Below are positions 16,501 to 23,869 of a stretch of 41,160 nucleotides of DNA, one piece after another. Position numbers and translations under genes: made by a program. Each line of letters begins with the position of its first letter. Positions within the stretch are counted from its first letter, which is position 1. The stretch covers positions 1 to 41,160 of the forward strand of contig NZ_VJMG01000064.1 of NCBI RefSeq assembly GCF_007004135.1, given 5' to 3'. The DNA is from Affinirhizobium straminoryzae. Lineage in GTDB: Bacteria; Pseudomonadota; Alphaproteobacteria; Rhizobiales; Rhizobiaceae. The notes beneath the pieces were generated by a model that saw only the letters and a program-made list of their open reading frames with translations, was not told the origin of the DNA and ran no database searches.

Positions 16501-18492
16501 GAAGACGAGAAGGTTTCGCCCGCCCATGGGCTGGCCCTCCTGCATGGTTCGACTGGGGAGGGCTTCGAGTAGCGACTGCGCTGCCACGGCAGAGAATGCT
16601 TCGTCGCCGGGATGAACGGCGGTGATCGGTTCGAGATATCGTGCGGACTGATGGCCGCATGCCACACAGGCCCTGAGATGCGGGACATCCTCGTCGTCGC
16701 TTGGACGTGGCTGAATCAGCTCGACAGCCACGGCCCCGGCTTCATCCGGCTCCAGCGGCAAGCCGGTTGCCGGATCGATATGAACGATCAGCGGCGTGTC
16801 AGCGCTGTCGGGCTCTTCCTGATCATCTTCTTCCGCGAAGGCGCCGGGCGTCAGCCGGAGCAATCTGCGTGCGTTCGGCCCCGTGTTTTCCGGCTCGAGT
16901 GACGATCCGCTGTCCCAGGCCTCAAGGTAAGGCTCTCCGCAATTGCGGCACACCATAAGCGGATAGACCGGCGAGCCGTTCTCGTCCCGCGTGGCACCAA
17001 TGTGGACAATCCCGGCGCCCTCCGGATCGGATGCATCCAGGCTCACGCCGACACGATCGACCGAAGATGCAATCATATGATAGCGGGCCGGTAGCAGCGG
17101 AAAGACAGACCCATCAGGGCTCACCGCCAGAACGGCGATCGAAATCATGCCGACAAGCGCTGCCCGAGCCTCGTCTGGTGGGAAACTCTGGAAGACGCAA
17201 GCGGCCAGGGAATCAAGCGTTGCTGCGCCGTGATCGAGCGCCGACGCAAGCGACTGCACCTCCTCGAACTGACTGAGCAGAGCGATCAGGCCGTCGCCGA
17301 GGCTTGCGGCTGGCGAAACCTGCAGGGCGTTGAGCCCTTCCAAGCCGCATTCGAAGTTCCAGTCATCCGTCGTGACGTCGTTCCCGGCAAGCGCCTGCTC
17401 TCTTGCGATCGACGCAAGGCGCAAGGCGTCGGCCCAGTTGGCAGGTGTAAGCCCACTTGGTCTCGCTGCTGCCGACAGGAACGCGGGATGGCGCCGTCGT
17501 TGTGAGGTGATGACGGAACCCGCGCCGGCAAACGGTTCGCCGAAGAGGCGCTCGGCGAAATCGGCGAGTTCTGCTGTCCGCGCGGGATCGAGCGATGCGG
17601 ACGTGCCGACGCATCGCGTTTCCCCTAAGGTTCGACCCAAATGCGATTTGAGGCGCCTCAGCAAAAAAGCCACTTCGATCGCCTGGGCACCGGCGTAGGT
17701 GTGGATCTCGTCTATCACGATCCACCGCAAATCCGCGCCGCGCAGGAGATTGCGATTGGTGGGCAACAGCAGAATATGCTCGAGCATCGCATAATTGGTG
17801 ATCAGAATATGGGGAGGGCGCGCTCTCATCTCCTCGCGCGACAGTAACCACTCGTCCGGAACCTCAGCCTCCTCGCCGAAAACTTCCGCGAAGGTGGGAC
17901 TTGCCTTCAGCCGTGTCTCCTCTTCGGCCCGCGTTGCCCGCGAACTGACCTGGCCCGTATAGCGCCCCAGGGTGATGCCCGGGTTGCCAAGATCCCGGAA
18001 AAGAAGTGTGGCAATTCGCGTCAGCTGGTCGTTGGCCAGAGCGTTCAGAGGGTAAACGAGGATTGCCCGCACACCTGGAATCGCCAGATCGCCCTGGTTC
18101 AGGATATCGTTGACCAGAGGGAAGAGGAAACTTTCCGTTTTTCCCGAACCTGTGCCGGTCGCCACTAGATAATTGTCTTCTTTCAGCAGTGCCGCTTCCT
18201 GATGGGCATGAAGCTGACGGCCCCAGACGCGCGGTTTCGTCGAACGTATCTCCTGCCAGGCGGGATGGAGTATTCCGTCAAAGGAGAGCTGCTCGAGGGA
18301 CCGGCCTTTCTCGAAGTCAGGTAGTGTCTCGACATAGGGGCCTTTGACAAGCTCCCGAGCGCGCACGGCCTCTCTGACCCTTGCTGCGAGGCCAGGAGCA
18401 CGGACTTCGTTGATCGGCGAGGACGTGGCGACGAAACGGCCAAGGGAAGTATTCAAGATATCGCGAAAGCGGTTTGGATCGAGATCGTTCAT
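13528..18492 (-). CDS. DEAD/DEAH-box SF2 helicase with C-terminal DUF1998-type zinc region
   Basis: 1654 residues. Helicase core: Q-like 'LHAHQEAAL', Walker A ATGTGSGKT at 111-119, motif Ia 'VYPLNALANDQ', motif Ib 'ITNYAMLEH', DEIH at 261-264, motif III 'GTSAS' at 296-300, and motif VI 'QQRAGRAGRR' near 1040. The two RecA lobes are about 700 residues apart, with an insert bearing CxxC pairs near 514 (CRNC) and 609 (CVAC). Further pairs lie near 924/940, 1330/1350 and 1449. The C-terminus is DUF1998-like: 'VLYDAVSGGAGYAARL' followed by DCTNPHCGRACVRCLHDY near 1600-1617. This layout is shared with MrfA/YprA, DpdJ, Druantia DruE and, split in two genes, DISARM DrmA/DrmB. The start overlaps the upstream gene by ATGA. 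DNA translocation on foreign DNA is inference from these relatives. Confidence 0.92.
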   Translation of the reverse strand: MNDLDPNRFRDILNTSLGRFVATSSPINEVRAPGLAARVREAVRARELVKGPYVETLPDFEKGRSLEQLSFDGILHPAWQEIRSTKPRVWGRQLHAHQEAALLKEDNYLVATGTGSGKTESFLFPLVNDILNQGDLAIPGVRAILVYPLNALANDQLTRIATLLFRDLGNPGITLGRYTGQVSSRATRAEEETRLKASPTFAEVFGEEAEVPDEWLLSREEMRARPPHILITNYAMLEHILLLPTNRNLLRGADLRWIVIDEIHTYAGAQAIEVAFLLRRLKSHLGRTLGETRCVGTSASLDPARTAELADFAERLFGEPFAGAGSVITSQRRRHPAFLSAAARPSGLTPANWADALRLASIAREQALAGNDVTTDDWNFECGLEGLNALQVSPAASLGDGLIALLSQFEEVQSLASALDHGAATLDSLAACVFQSFPPDEARAALVGMISIAVLAVSPDGSVFPLLPARYHMIASSVDRVGVSLDASDPEGAGIVHIGATRDENGSPVYPLMVCRNCGEPYLEAWDSGSSLEPENTGPNARRLLRLTPGAFAEEDDQEEPDSADTPLIVHIDPATGLPLEPDEAGAVAVELIQPRPSDDEDVPHLRACVACGHQSARYLEPITAVHPGDEAFSAVAAQSLLEALPSRTMQEGQPMGGRNLLVFSDNRQDAAFFAPFFERTARDMAIRGAMLRTLERGGTEIDLDNLVSSVRAELRDDGLRLYSAGLDPVRQEGPNEERRLKAHIAAELSVFGRGRLSLEGFGLVTVGYEHIDRPIRAVETTLPPPLRPYAGDIVGYLLKCAREHRAFAGQGSGGIDFADESIWNRVNAQEGRRVVRDRVPNASLALNYIPSGSRDNRFTTLLKKMGERVGVEMDGNACRDVLVAFFRSLQGTRSMMAPHHGGLGLKLDRSLRIAPGRNSPLYRCSSCGTRTQFNTAGVCQSRRCSGNLELMDLSSRQALSDQNHYAARYFERPKLAIAREHTAAIASHVRNRIEEDFKRGEVNLLSCTTTMEMGVDLGDLEAVLCKNVPPSIANYQQRAGRAGRRAQVAPIVVTTARSGRFDQAVFAEFGAYLSERPRVPYLSLDNAGFFQRHQMSVVLAGFLDHRLAGNPRTGAARLRDVFGQILTDNEKRAFEADLNAWMTSRDAVASIAAAAGLSETLPPELRAIGLGPHALEEAFRYRISDFANAIFGRWQIMQEGIEELETRRAGFQSTDADQITRVDRSLAALRTQQALYLNQFLIEQLSRRAVIPTYAFPVHSVSLEVLTGARQTREAAPLELDRDGGVGITEYAPGSEIVAGGRVWTSAGISKRSRFTGDDTFVERQQLRVCSACGCPQITEAGLEPSPNCAQCNAAFEGANRTRRFIRPRGFLTSCNDADGRDPGASRLRPTIADDARLLTHAPRERYEATDVASILSFHAPGSNRPDYELGRIISINTGKKKGGFAWCRHCEHATPAEGDGPGLRWQKPRGLTLAAHKNPRTGLDCRFDQNQPVPAVDLAHVFETDVRAFLFFGGARDRDGTPIVESPQLYRTMQEAIRLGATRLLETDPRDIRALLQYLEGQPIVVLYDAVSGGAGYAARLTRDAGFAMRDLLIAARSVLDCTNPHCGRACVRCLHDYSNQRIWHELDRQPALAWVEAILAEPQNSGLNRCS

Positions 18493-21400
18493 GCTTCTAA
18501 TGTTTTCTGCTCATGTTCTTGCGTCGCGAGATCCCAAACCATCAGGAAATAGGCCAGTGCCTCGACGCCGGTGCGACAAACCAATGTGAGGGCCGCGCCA
18601 ACTTCGGGTGGCGCAAGTCCGGTGCGGCGAACCATCTCCTTCAGGGCAGGCTCTGCTAACTTCAGGCGCGAAGCGCGCGCAAAGCGCTCGATCAGCGACA
18701 CCAGGCGCGCTGCGAAGATGTCATGCCCCATCATCCGGTCGAAAGCCCTCAGCCGGTCGAGTTCGGGGACATCAACGGAGGCCAGTAGCCGAATGGTATT
18801 GCCAACCAGCCCGTCGCCGGATATTTCCGCAAGGTCCCTGCGCGCTAGCCTGGTCCGCAAGGCGACGAATGCCGCATCCAGCCCTCCTGCCCCAAGTTCG
18901 CGCGGCAGGCCGTCGCCGACCCCCACCCGTTCCAGCCATTGCCGAAGCGGATCGTCACCACGAGGATTTGGCAAATCCTTGGGAGCATCAAGGCCGGCCA
19001 TGCGACCCAAGGCAGAAAGCTCGGGGTGCGTCGCAAGCCGCGTGAAGGCCGTCAGGGGCGCCTCGAACAGCCATGGAGCACCCGTCAGGATATCGGCGCG
19101 CGGCAACCCGCCGGAACGACACTCGACAGCTAGGGCCGGCAATATGCGCGAGGCGGCGCGATCGCGCCCAAGCTCGGAGATAATCTTTTGATGATATGGC
19201 CCGAGCACAGCAGCCAGTTGTCCGCCAAGCGCCATGGTCGTCGGCTCTGCAAGAAGCCGCGCGAGCGTGGTCAGGTTCTGTGTCGTGGGCGCGGGATCGC
19301 GTCCCGGCAATCCGATCGCGGCTGGGTGACCATCCGCACCACGGAGGAGCTCGAAATGCTCCGCTTTCGCAGATCGCGTGAGGACCTCCAGGCGGGCCGG
19401 CGGGGCGTCCTTCGGCCAGGTCACGGCCAGTTCGACGCGCCCGTCGCTCAGCTGCCTAATGGTCGTAGCTCGCGGGAGCCGAGAGTCGACCGAACGCGCG
19501 CCTAACGAAGCCTGTCCTGCCGACACGGCCCCGTCCGTCGATTCTATCCGAATGCCGATTGCGTCGATTGGATTTTGCGGCCGGAACGTCACGGTCAAAG
19601 CGTCGCCGGCTGCCCCGACAGTTAGATCGATCGGATCGTTCGTGCGGGTTACTCGCGCGAGCAGTTCGGAAGTCCCGTCCGGATATTCCAGCAGAATGCG
19701 GTCGTCACCACTTGATTCGAGCAACTCGGCACCGATTGCAAACTCCGACCGCGCGACCAATGGCGCCGACTTGAGCCGGCCGAGAACCCTGACGTCTGCC
19801 CGGCAGGCCGATGCCTGTATTGTCAGCGTATCGTTGCGGTTGACATGTCCAAAAACAAGCTGCGTTCCGCGAGGGACCCGTTCCCGGGTGCCGGTAGCGA
19901 TCCGGTGCCACCAAAGACGGGTTCCCCTGAAGGGGCAGGCGAACTCGACGAGCTCGCCATCGATCTCGACCGCCAGAATGGCAGCATCGACAGCCGCTTC
20001 AGGGTTCATCCACAGACGCCCGCGTGCCGTCTCAAACCCGGCAGATCGCGGTACGTTGAATGTCGACGGCAGCGGTGCATCGTCTATATCGCCACTGTTG
20101 CCTCGTTGGACGCCCGGCCAGATAAATGCCACTGTGCGCAGCTCCGAACGCGCATCCGAATCCTTTTTAGCGCCGAGCGCCAGGATATCGAATATCGCTC
20201 GAACAGGATCCCCCGGGTAATTGAGTCCAAGCATCTGCAAATCGATCCGGGCGCGTCCATCCGCATCAGGTGTGACGGCAAGACGACGCACGGATGCGCC
20301 GGTCGACAGTCGCAAGATCCTGTCGCCGGGCAGCGCCGGATTGAGCTGGACCTCCAGCGCACCGTCTCCTCCGTAGAGCGGACGCGTTGACGATCGGCCG
20401 ATGGGGCGGGCATCGATCCGCAATGACGGCTCGATGCTCCTCGAGAGAACGATGCGCTCGCCATTCGCGAAGGTTAGCTCAAGGCTCCCGTCGAGCTCCA
20501 GCCATGCAACGCGGAAGCGGGGATCCTTTGCGATCTCCGCAGGGCCGAACGATTCGGCATCGAAGTCGCTGGCCGCAAGCGCGATGATCCGCCGACCGGG
20601 GAGTTCGACTGATCCGCATGTCACGCTTGCGCGGGTCGCAAGTATCCCTGTGTCGGCGTCGAAGAGAAGGATTTCACCGGCAAGTGGCGCACAGGAAATG
20701 GATTCGATGCGGCCTGCTTTCCAGGCCAGATAATCCTGCCATGGCTGAGGCAGTATCAAGGGCACGCCCCCGATCAGTCTGGTTGGAAAAGCGCCAAGCA
20801 CGACGCTTTGGGCGACATGCGCAGTTTCGGGCAGGAGCGCCAGGCATTCGTTCAGCCATGTCAGTGCTGGAGGCGCGACAATGACTTCGCGGCGCACACC
20901 CTGGGCCCTTGCTGCGCGATCGAGCGCCGCAAAGAGGATTTCGTCACGACCGGACTCGGGGTTTTCGCCGATGCGCCATCGGTTTGCCCTTGCCGCGTAG
21001 TGGCCGACTTTATCGAACAGAACCGCGGCCCTTAGGCGGGTCAGTGCTTCGGGGCACCAGGCAAGCAGCCTGCGCTGCCAGGCGACGGCCATTGATGTAT
21101 CTTCCGTCGCGGGAGGCCCAAGATGGGCCATGGCCGCAACAATTGCGTCTGCGAGAGGCTGAATCTGCGCATCGGCAACCCCGAGTGGGGCGAAAAACAG
21201 GCTGGTGGGATGATTTCCTGAAAGTGCGACACCGATTCGTGCGGCCGCCCTCCTGTAATTTCGCTTGAAGGACGGTCGATTGGCGGGATCGTGAAGATCA
21301 ATACCGAGGGCGTCAGAGAGATGACGATAGATCTCCGCGCTTTCCGCGCCGTAATGTTCCGCCAGCGGAGCCAAAGTTGACCATACGCCAAGGCACGGCG

Positions 21401-21572
21401 CGCTGTTGAACAGCCGAGAAGCACCCGAACCTCCAGTAGAGGCCAAGATTCGTGCTGCGGCTCTTGCAGCAGCTGGATCTGGCGGAACTATCTGTCCCGG
21501 AAATGGCGTAGAAGCGCGCCCTATCCAAATCTGCTGCATTACATTCTCTAGGTCGAATTTTTCCCCCACCAT
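18489..21572 (-). CDS. Large protein of unknown function (1027 aa), first gene of the core operon
   Basis: 1027 residues from the ATG at 21572; another ATG at 21539 gives a protein starting 'MQQIWIGRAS'. I do not recognise a domain. Residues about 1-300 are alpha/beta with 'LPGRR' and 'PPALTWLNECLALLPE' segments. About 300-780 are rich in predicted beta strands with repeated short motifs such as 'LSRSIEPSLRIDARPIG', 'RLWMNPEAAVDAA' and 'DRILLEYPDGTSELLARV', suggesting several beta-sandwich domains. About 800-1027 are helical. There are no P-loop, nuclease or methyltransferase motifs. It heads the three-gene unit, and its stop overlaps the helicase start (ATGA at 18489-18492). Its size and place before a DUF1998 helicase recall DruH before DruE in type III Druantia. 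That is a positional analogy only, not an observed similarity. Confidence 0.8.
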   Translation of the reverse strand: MVGEKFDLENVMQQIWIGRASTPFPGQIVPPDPAAARAAARILASTGGSGASRLFNSAPCLGVWSTLAPLAEHYGAESAEIYRHLSDALGIDLHDPANRPSFKRNYRRAAARIGVALSGNHPTSLFFAPLGVADAQIQPLADAIVAAMAHLGPPATEDTSMAVAWQRRLLAWCPEALTRLRAAVLFDKVGHYAARANRWRIGENPESGRDEILFAALDRAARAQGVRREVIVAPPALTWLNECLALLPETAHVAQSVVLGAFPTRLIGGVPLILPQPWQDYLAWKAGRIESISCAPLAGEILLFDADTGILATRASVTCGSVELPGRRIIALAASDFDAESFGPAEIAKDPRFRVAWLELDGSLELTFANGERIVLSRSIEPSLRIDARPIGRSSTRPLYGGDGALEVQLNPALPGDRILRLSTGASVRRLAVTPDADGRARIDLQMLGLNYPGDPVRAIFDILALGAKKDSDARSELRTVAFIWPGVQRGNSGDIDDAPLPSTFNVPRSAGFETARGRLWMNPEAAVDAAILAVEIDGELVEFACPFRGTRLWWHRIATGTRERVPRGTQLVFGHVNRNDTLTIQASACRADVRVLGRLKSAPLVARSEFAIGAELLESSGDDRILLEYPDGTSELLARVTRTNDPIDLTVGAAGDALTVTFRPQNPIDAIGIRIESTDGAVSAGQASLGARSVDSRLPRATTIRQLSDGRVELAVTWPKDAPPARLEVLTRSAKAEHFELLRGADGHPAAIGLPGRDPAPTTQNLTTLARLLAEPTTMALGGQLAAVLGPYHQKIISELGRDRAASRILPALAVECRSGGLPRADILTGAPWLFEAPLTAFTRLATHPELSALGRMAGLDAPKDLPNPRGDDPLRQWLERVGVGDGLPRELGAGGLDAAFVALRTRLARRDLAEISGDGLVGNTIRLLASVDVPELDRLRAFDRMMGHDIFAARLVSLIERFARASRLKLAEPALKEMVRRTGLAPPEVGAALTLVCRTGVEALAYFLMVWDLATQEHEQKTLEA

Positions 21573-21585
21573 GATTCTATCATGG
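21569..21585. promoter_or_regulatory. Inverted repeat over the start of the core operon
   Basis: CCATGAT and ATCATGG form 7-base perfect arms separated by 3 bases. On the minus strand the second arm contains the ATG at 21572 of the 1027-aa gene. The element could be an operator at which a regulator blocks expression, or an mRNA hairpin that hides the first start codon and favours the ATG at 21539. No regulator gene is adjacent. Chance occurrence is possible. Confidence 0.4.
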
Positions 21586-21734
21586 CCATCATCAAATGGG
21601 ATGCAAGCTCAAATAAGATACAATTAAAAATAGTTCGCATGGCTGCAATGGCATTCGGGCGTTGGGCAATTGGGCAGCCGAGGAAGGACGGTTGGACGGC
21701 TAGTGACCGCTATAATAAGCTGGGATCGAACCTC

Positions 21735-22340
21735 TTAAGGGCACTTTCCAACTTCCCGTCTTAGAATAGGACGTGTCAGCATTTTCTGATCTAAGCAGAA
21801 ATAGCTAGGAGCTGCGTCGTCTGACATGGTGATGCGATCGCAGAGCCGCTTCATGAATTTGGCGAGCCCGAGCTCGTCGACATACTCGGAATCAAAGACA
21901 CCACCCTCAACATAGACTGCGTGGAGCGCGAAAACATCTAAGAGCCGGACTGGAAGCGTCAGTTCGAATTCCTCAACGAGCGTCCGACTTCCGACTGGCG
22001 GGTGCACCTCGGGCCATCGCCACGCCCTTGTCCGAGGCTCCATAAAACATCGAAATACCATGCGCATGCAAGCGCCCGGCTCGGGCGAAGCGATCTGGCG
22101 GTGGTCTCAGGTGCAGATCCGGCCTCTGCATTGCCAGACCAAGCTCATCGCTCGTATGAAAAAACCGCGCTCTGAAAAGGATTTGAGGTCGGTTTCCGGC
22201 TTGGCGGCCCCTACGACCGGATTGCCATATCGGGTTTCTCGGCCGTCGAGTTCTTTGAACAGCGTGAGAGAAACGCTTCTGCGCCCTGGTTGAAGAACCG
22301 CGTCTGCGATTTGAGCGTCCAAGTCTCAAAACGCACCCAA
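21735..22340 (-). pseudogene. RES-domain protein remnant (frameshifted, truncated)
   Basis: Reading right to left across three frames gives a consistent RES-family sequence: 'LKSQTRFFNQGAEAFLSR', then 'LFKELDGRETRYGNPVVGA', then 'FRARFFHTSDELGLAMQRPDLHLRPPPDRFARAGRLHAHGISMFYGASDKGVAMA', then 'PPVGSRTLVEEFELTLPVRLLDVFALHAVYVEGGVFDSEYVDELGLAKFMKRLCDRIT'. The characteristic RES pieces are the arginine in the 'FRARFF' segment, 'GISMFYGA' and 'RLLD'. At least three frame changes are needed, the N-terminal HEPN-like part is missing and the C-terminus ends early. Intact RES proteins degrade NAD+ and serve as toxins. Here the gene must be dead unless the shifts are sequencing errors. It touches the 3' end of the MBL gene. 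Confidence 0.75.
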
Positions 22341-23828
22341 CATGTGGAATCCGAGCGTATCGTCGACCTGCACTGGATGAAACGTCCAGAAATCGCGGAG
22401 GACGGCTGCATGCGGATGCCCGTACCCTTTGTGGTTCGGATCAGATGAGAAAATGCTCGCTTCCGGGCTTAGAAGCGAAGCCAAACCGGAGTGCCAGTTA
22501 CCCTCAGCCCCGTGATGCATGACCTGGAGGATGCCGGCCCGCGCAAGTCGGCTCCCGGGCCGGAAATGCCTTTCGAATTCAGCAAATTGCTTTCCTGCAC
22601 CAAGGGTTCCGTCGCCGGTGTACATCTGCCCGAACCTGATGCCTCCTGCCAAGGGGCCGAGCGGACGGTTAGATGCGTTCCAGAGCATGGTCGCAGACTG
22701 ATCGACCGGGCCGGAATAGACGAAGAGCGAGATTATATTCCGGTTCTTAGACGATTTCCCAAAGCGCGTGTCATACAGCTTCTTCAGTTTGTCGAGCGTA
22801 GCGCTCCGCGTCGTTGGCACGTTCAGGATTTCCTGGACCAGATTTGTTGCTGCGGCTTGGAAGGTCTTTGTGACCTTCGGCAGCATCGACGAGTCGTTAT
22901 AAGGGAGGAACTCCCAATCAAAGGGGACTGATATAACGCCGCCTCGCCTGAGATAGCGCACATTCGCATTCGCTTGCGTAGCGAATAACTCGCCGTGCGC
23001 CCCGTCGGGTGGCGTGTCTTCGTCAAACTTTATCGGAGGCTCTTCCGGTCCTTCGAGATCTGGCCTCGGCTCAACAGGTGGGGGTGGCGGTTCGTCATCT
23101 GGTCCGGAAGGCAGCACAAAGACGATCTCACCTATATCGCTGCCATCCAAGCCCCTGAGATAACCTACAGGATCCACGTAGAATCCAAACTCAGTGTCGT
23201 CGTATGACACGCCCTGCTGAAGCGCCAAGATAATACGTTGTAGGGGAGTAAGATATGGCAGCAATATCACTCTTATCCGAGATGTCTGCACGAGACGCGA
23301 AAAGCCGCTGATGTGGTCATGGTCAAAATGCGAGAGGATAGCGAGATCGAGTCTGGAAAAACCAAGTCCGGACCGCTTGAAGCTCCAAGACGCGATCGCA
23401 TCTGCCAACACGCTATCCTTGGATGACGTGCCGCAGTCGTAAACCCAGTTAAAGCGAGGGCCGTTGTCTGCCAAGATTGCGCCTGAAGAGAATAAGCCTT
23501 GGCCTACGGGCCACCAATCGAGCAAAAGATATCGTCTTCCATGCCGTGCTGAAGAGGGGCTGTCATGAGGCGGCACGAAAAGCGTTGCGTCCGGAACACC
23601 CCCGAATTCACGGGCGAGCATATAGGCTCGCACCGCCGTCTCTTGTGCAGGGCCGATCGAGCTATAGCGGAGGCCCTTTCGTATCTGCCCGATCAGCCGG
23701 TGATTCAGATCGCGATCCGGGTGCGTAAAATAGGTAAGGATTTTTTGATCCGTTGGCCGGGGGATGAGACTAAGCATTCCTTTTATAAGGCCGACTTCAG
23801 CCGGCAATAGAGACTTCGCGGACGCCAT
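22326..23828 (-). CDS. ComEC/Rec2-like MBL-fold metallohydrolase with N-terminal helical module
   Basis: 500 residues. A G-rich GGGGGGAAA precedes the ATG at 23828. Residues about 1-75 are a small helical module: 'AEVGLIKGML', 'TDQKILTYFTHPDRDLNHRLIGQIRKG', 'IGPAQETAVRAYM'. It looks like a compact HTH-like or recruitment domain. The metallo-beta-lactamase part starts near 98 and has D131 in 'YDCGTS', the ComEC-type metal motif H167-x-D169-x-D171-H172 (SHFDHDHISG), and a later 'VMHHGAEGN' and 'HPHAAVL' with more histidine ligands. A proline-rich acidic insert lies near 245-275. There is no membrane segment, so it is cytoplasmic, unlike ComEC itself. Enzymes of this branch hydrolyse phosphodiesters (nucleic acid or cyclic nucleotides). 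The gene lies 41 bases after the helicase gene and is probably its partner. Confidence 0.85.
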   Translation of the reverse strand: MASAKSLLPAEVGLIKGMLSLIPRPTDQKILTYFTHPDRDLNHRLIGQIRKGLRYSSIGPAQETAVRAYMLAREFGGVPDATLFVPPHDSPSSARHGRRYLLLDWWPVGQGLFSSGAILADNGPRFNWVYDCGTSSKDSVLADAIASWSFKRSGLGFSRLDLAILSHFDHDHISGFSRLVQTSRIRVILLPYLTPLQRIILALQQGVSYDDTEFGFYVDPVGYLRGLDGSDIGEIVFVLPSGPDDEPPPPPVEPRPDLEGPEEPPIKFDEDTPPDGAHGELFATQANANVRYLRRGGVISVPFDWEFLPYNDSSMLPKVTKTFQAAATNLVQEILNVPTTRSATLDKLKKLYDTRFGKSSKNRNIISLFVYSGPVDQSATMLWNASNRPLGPLAGGIRFGQMYTGDGTLGAGKQFAEFERHFRPGSRLARAGILQVMHHGAEGNWHSGLASLLSPEASIFSSDPNHKGYGHPHAAVLRDFWTFHPVQVDDTLGFHMLGAF

Positions 23829-23869
23829 TTTCCCCCCGGGAACGTCGTGGACGGTTGGTGCAGTCGGAA

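Noticed and set aside
13528..18492. Naming the core operon as Druantia type III or DISARM
   Set aside because: The DUF1998 helicase is shared with both, but DISARM's methyltransferase and PLD protein are absent, the DruH relation is only positional, and the giant ATPase belongs to neither as I know them.
18571..20220. Long plus-strand open frames (up to 280 codons) opposite the 1027-aa gene
   Set aside because: High GC content opens the complementary frame. The products are Arg/Ser/Pro-rich with no domain, and the minus-strand frame is continuous and coupled to its neighbour.
21582..21764. 60-codon plus-strand frame in the gap before the core operon
   Set aside because: No ribosome binding site, no family resemblance; lies in the AT-richer spacer next to the RES remnant.
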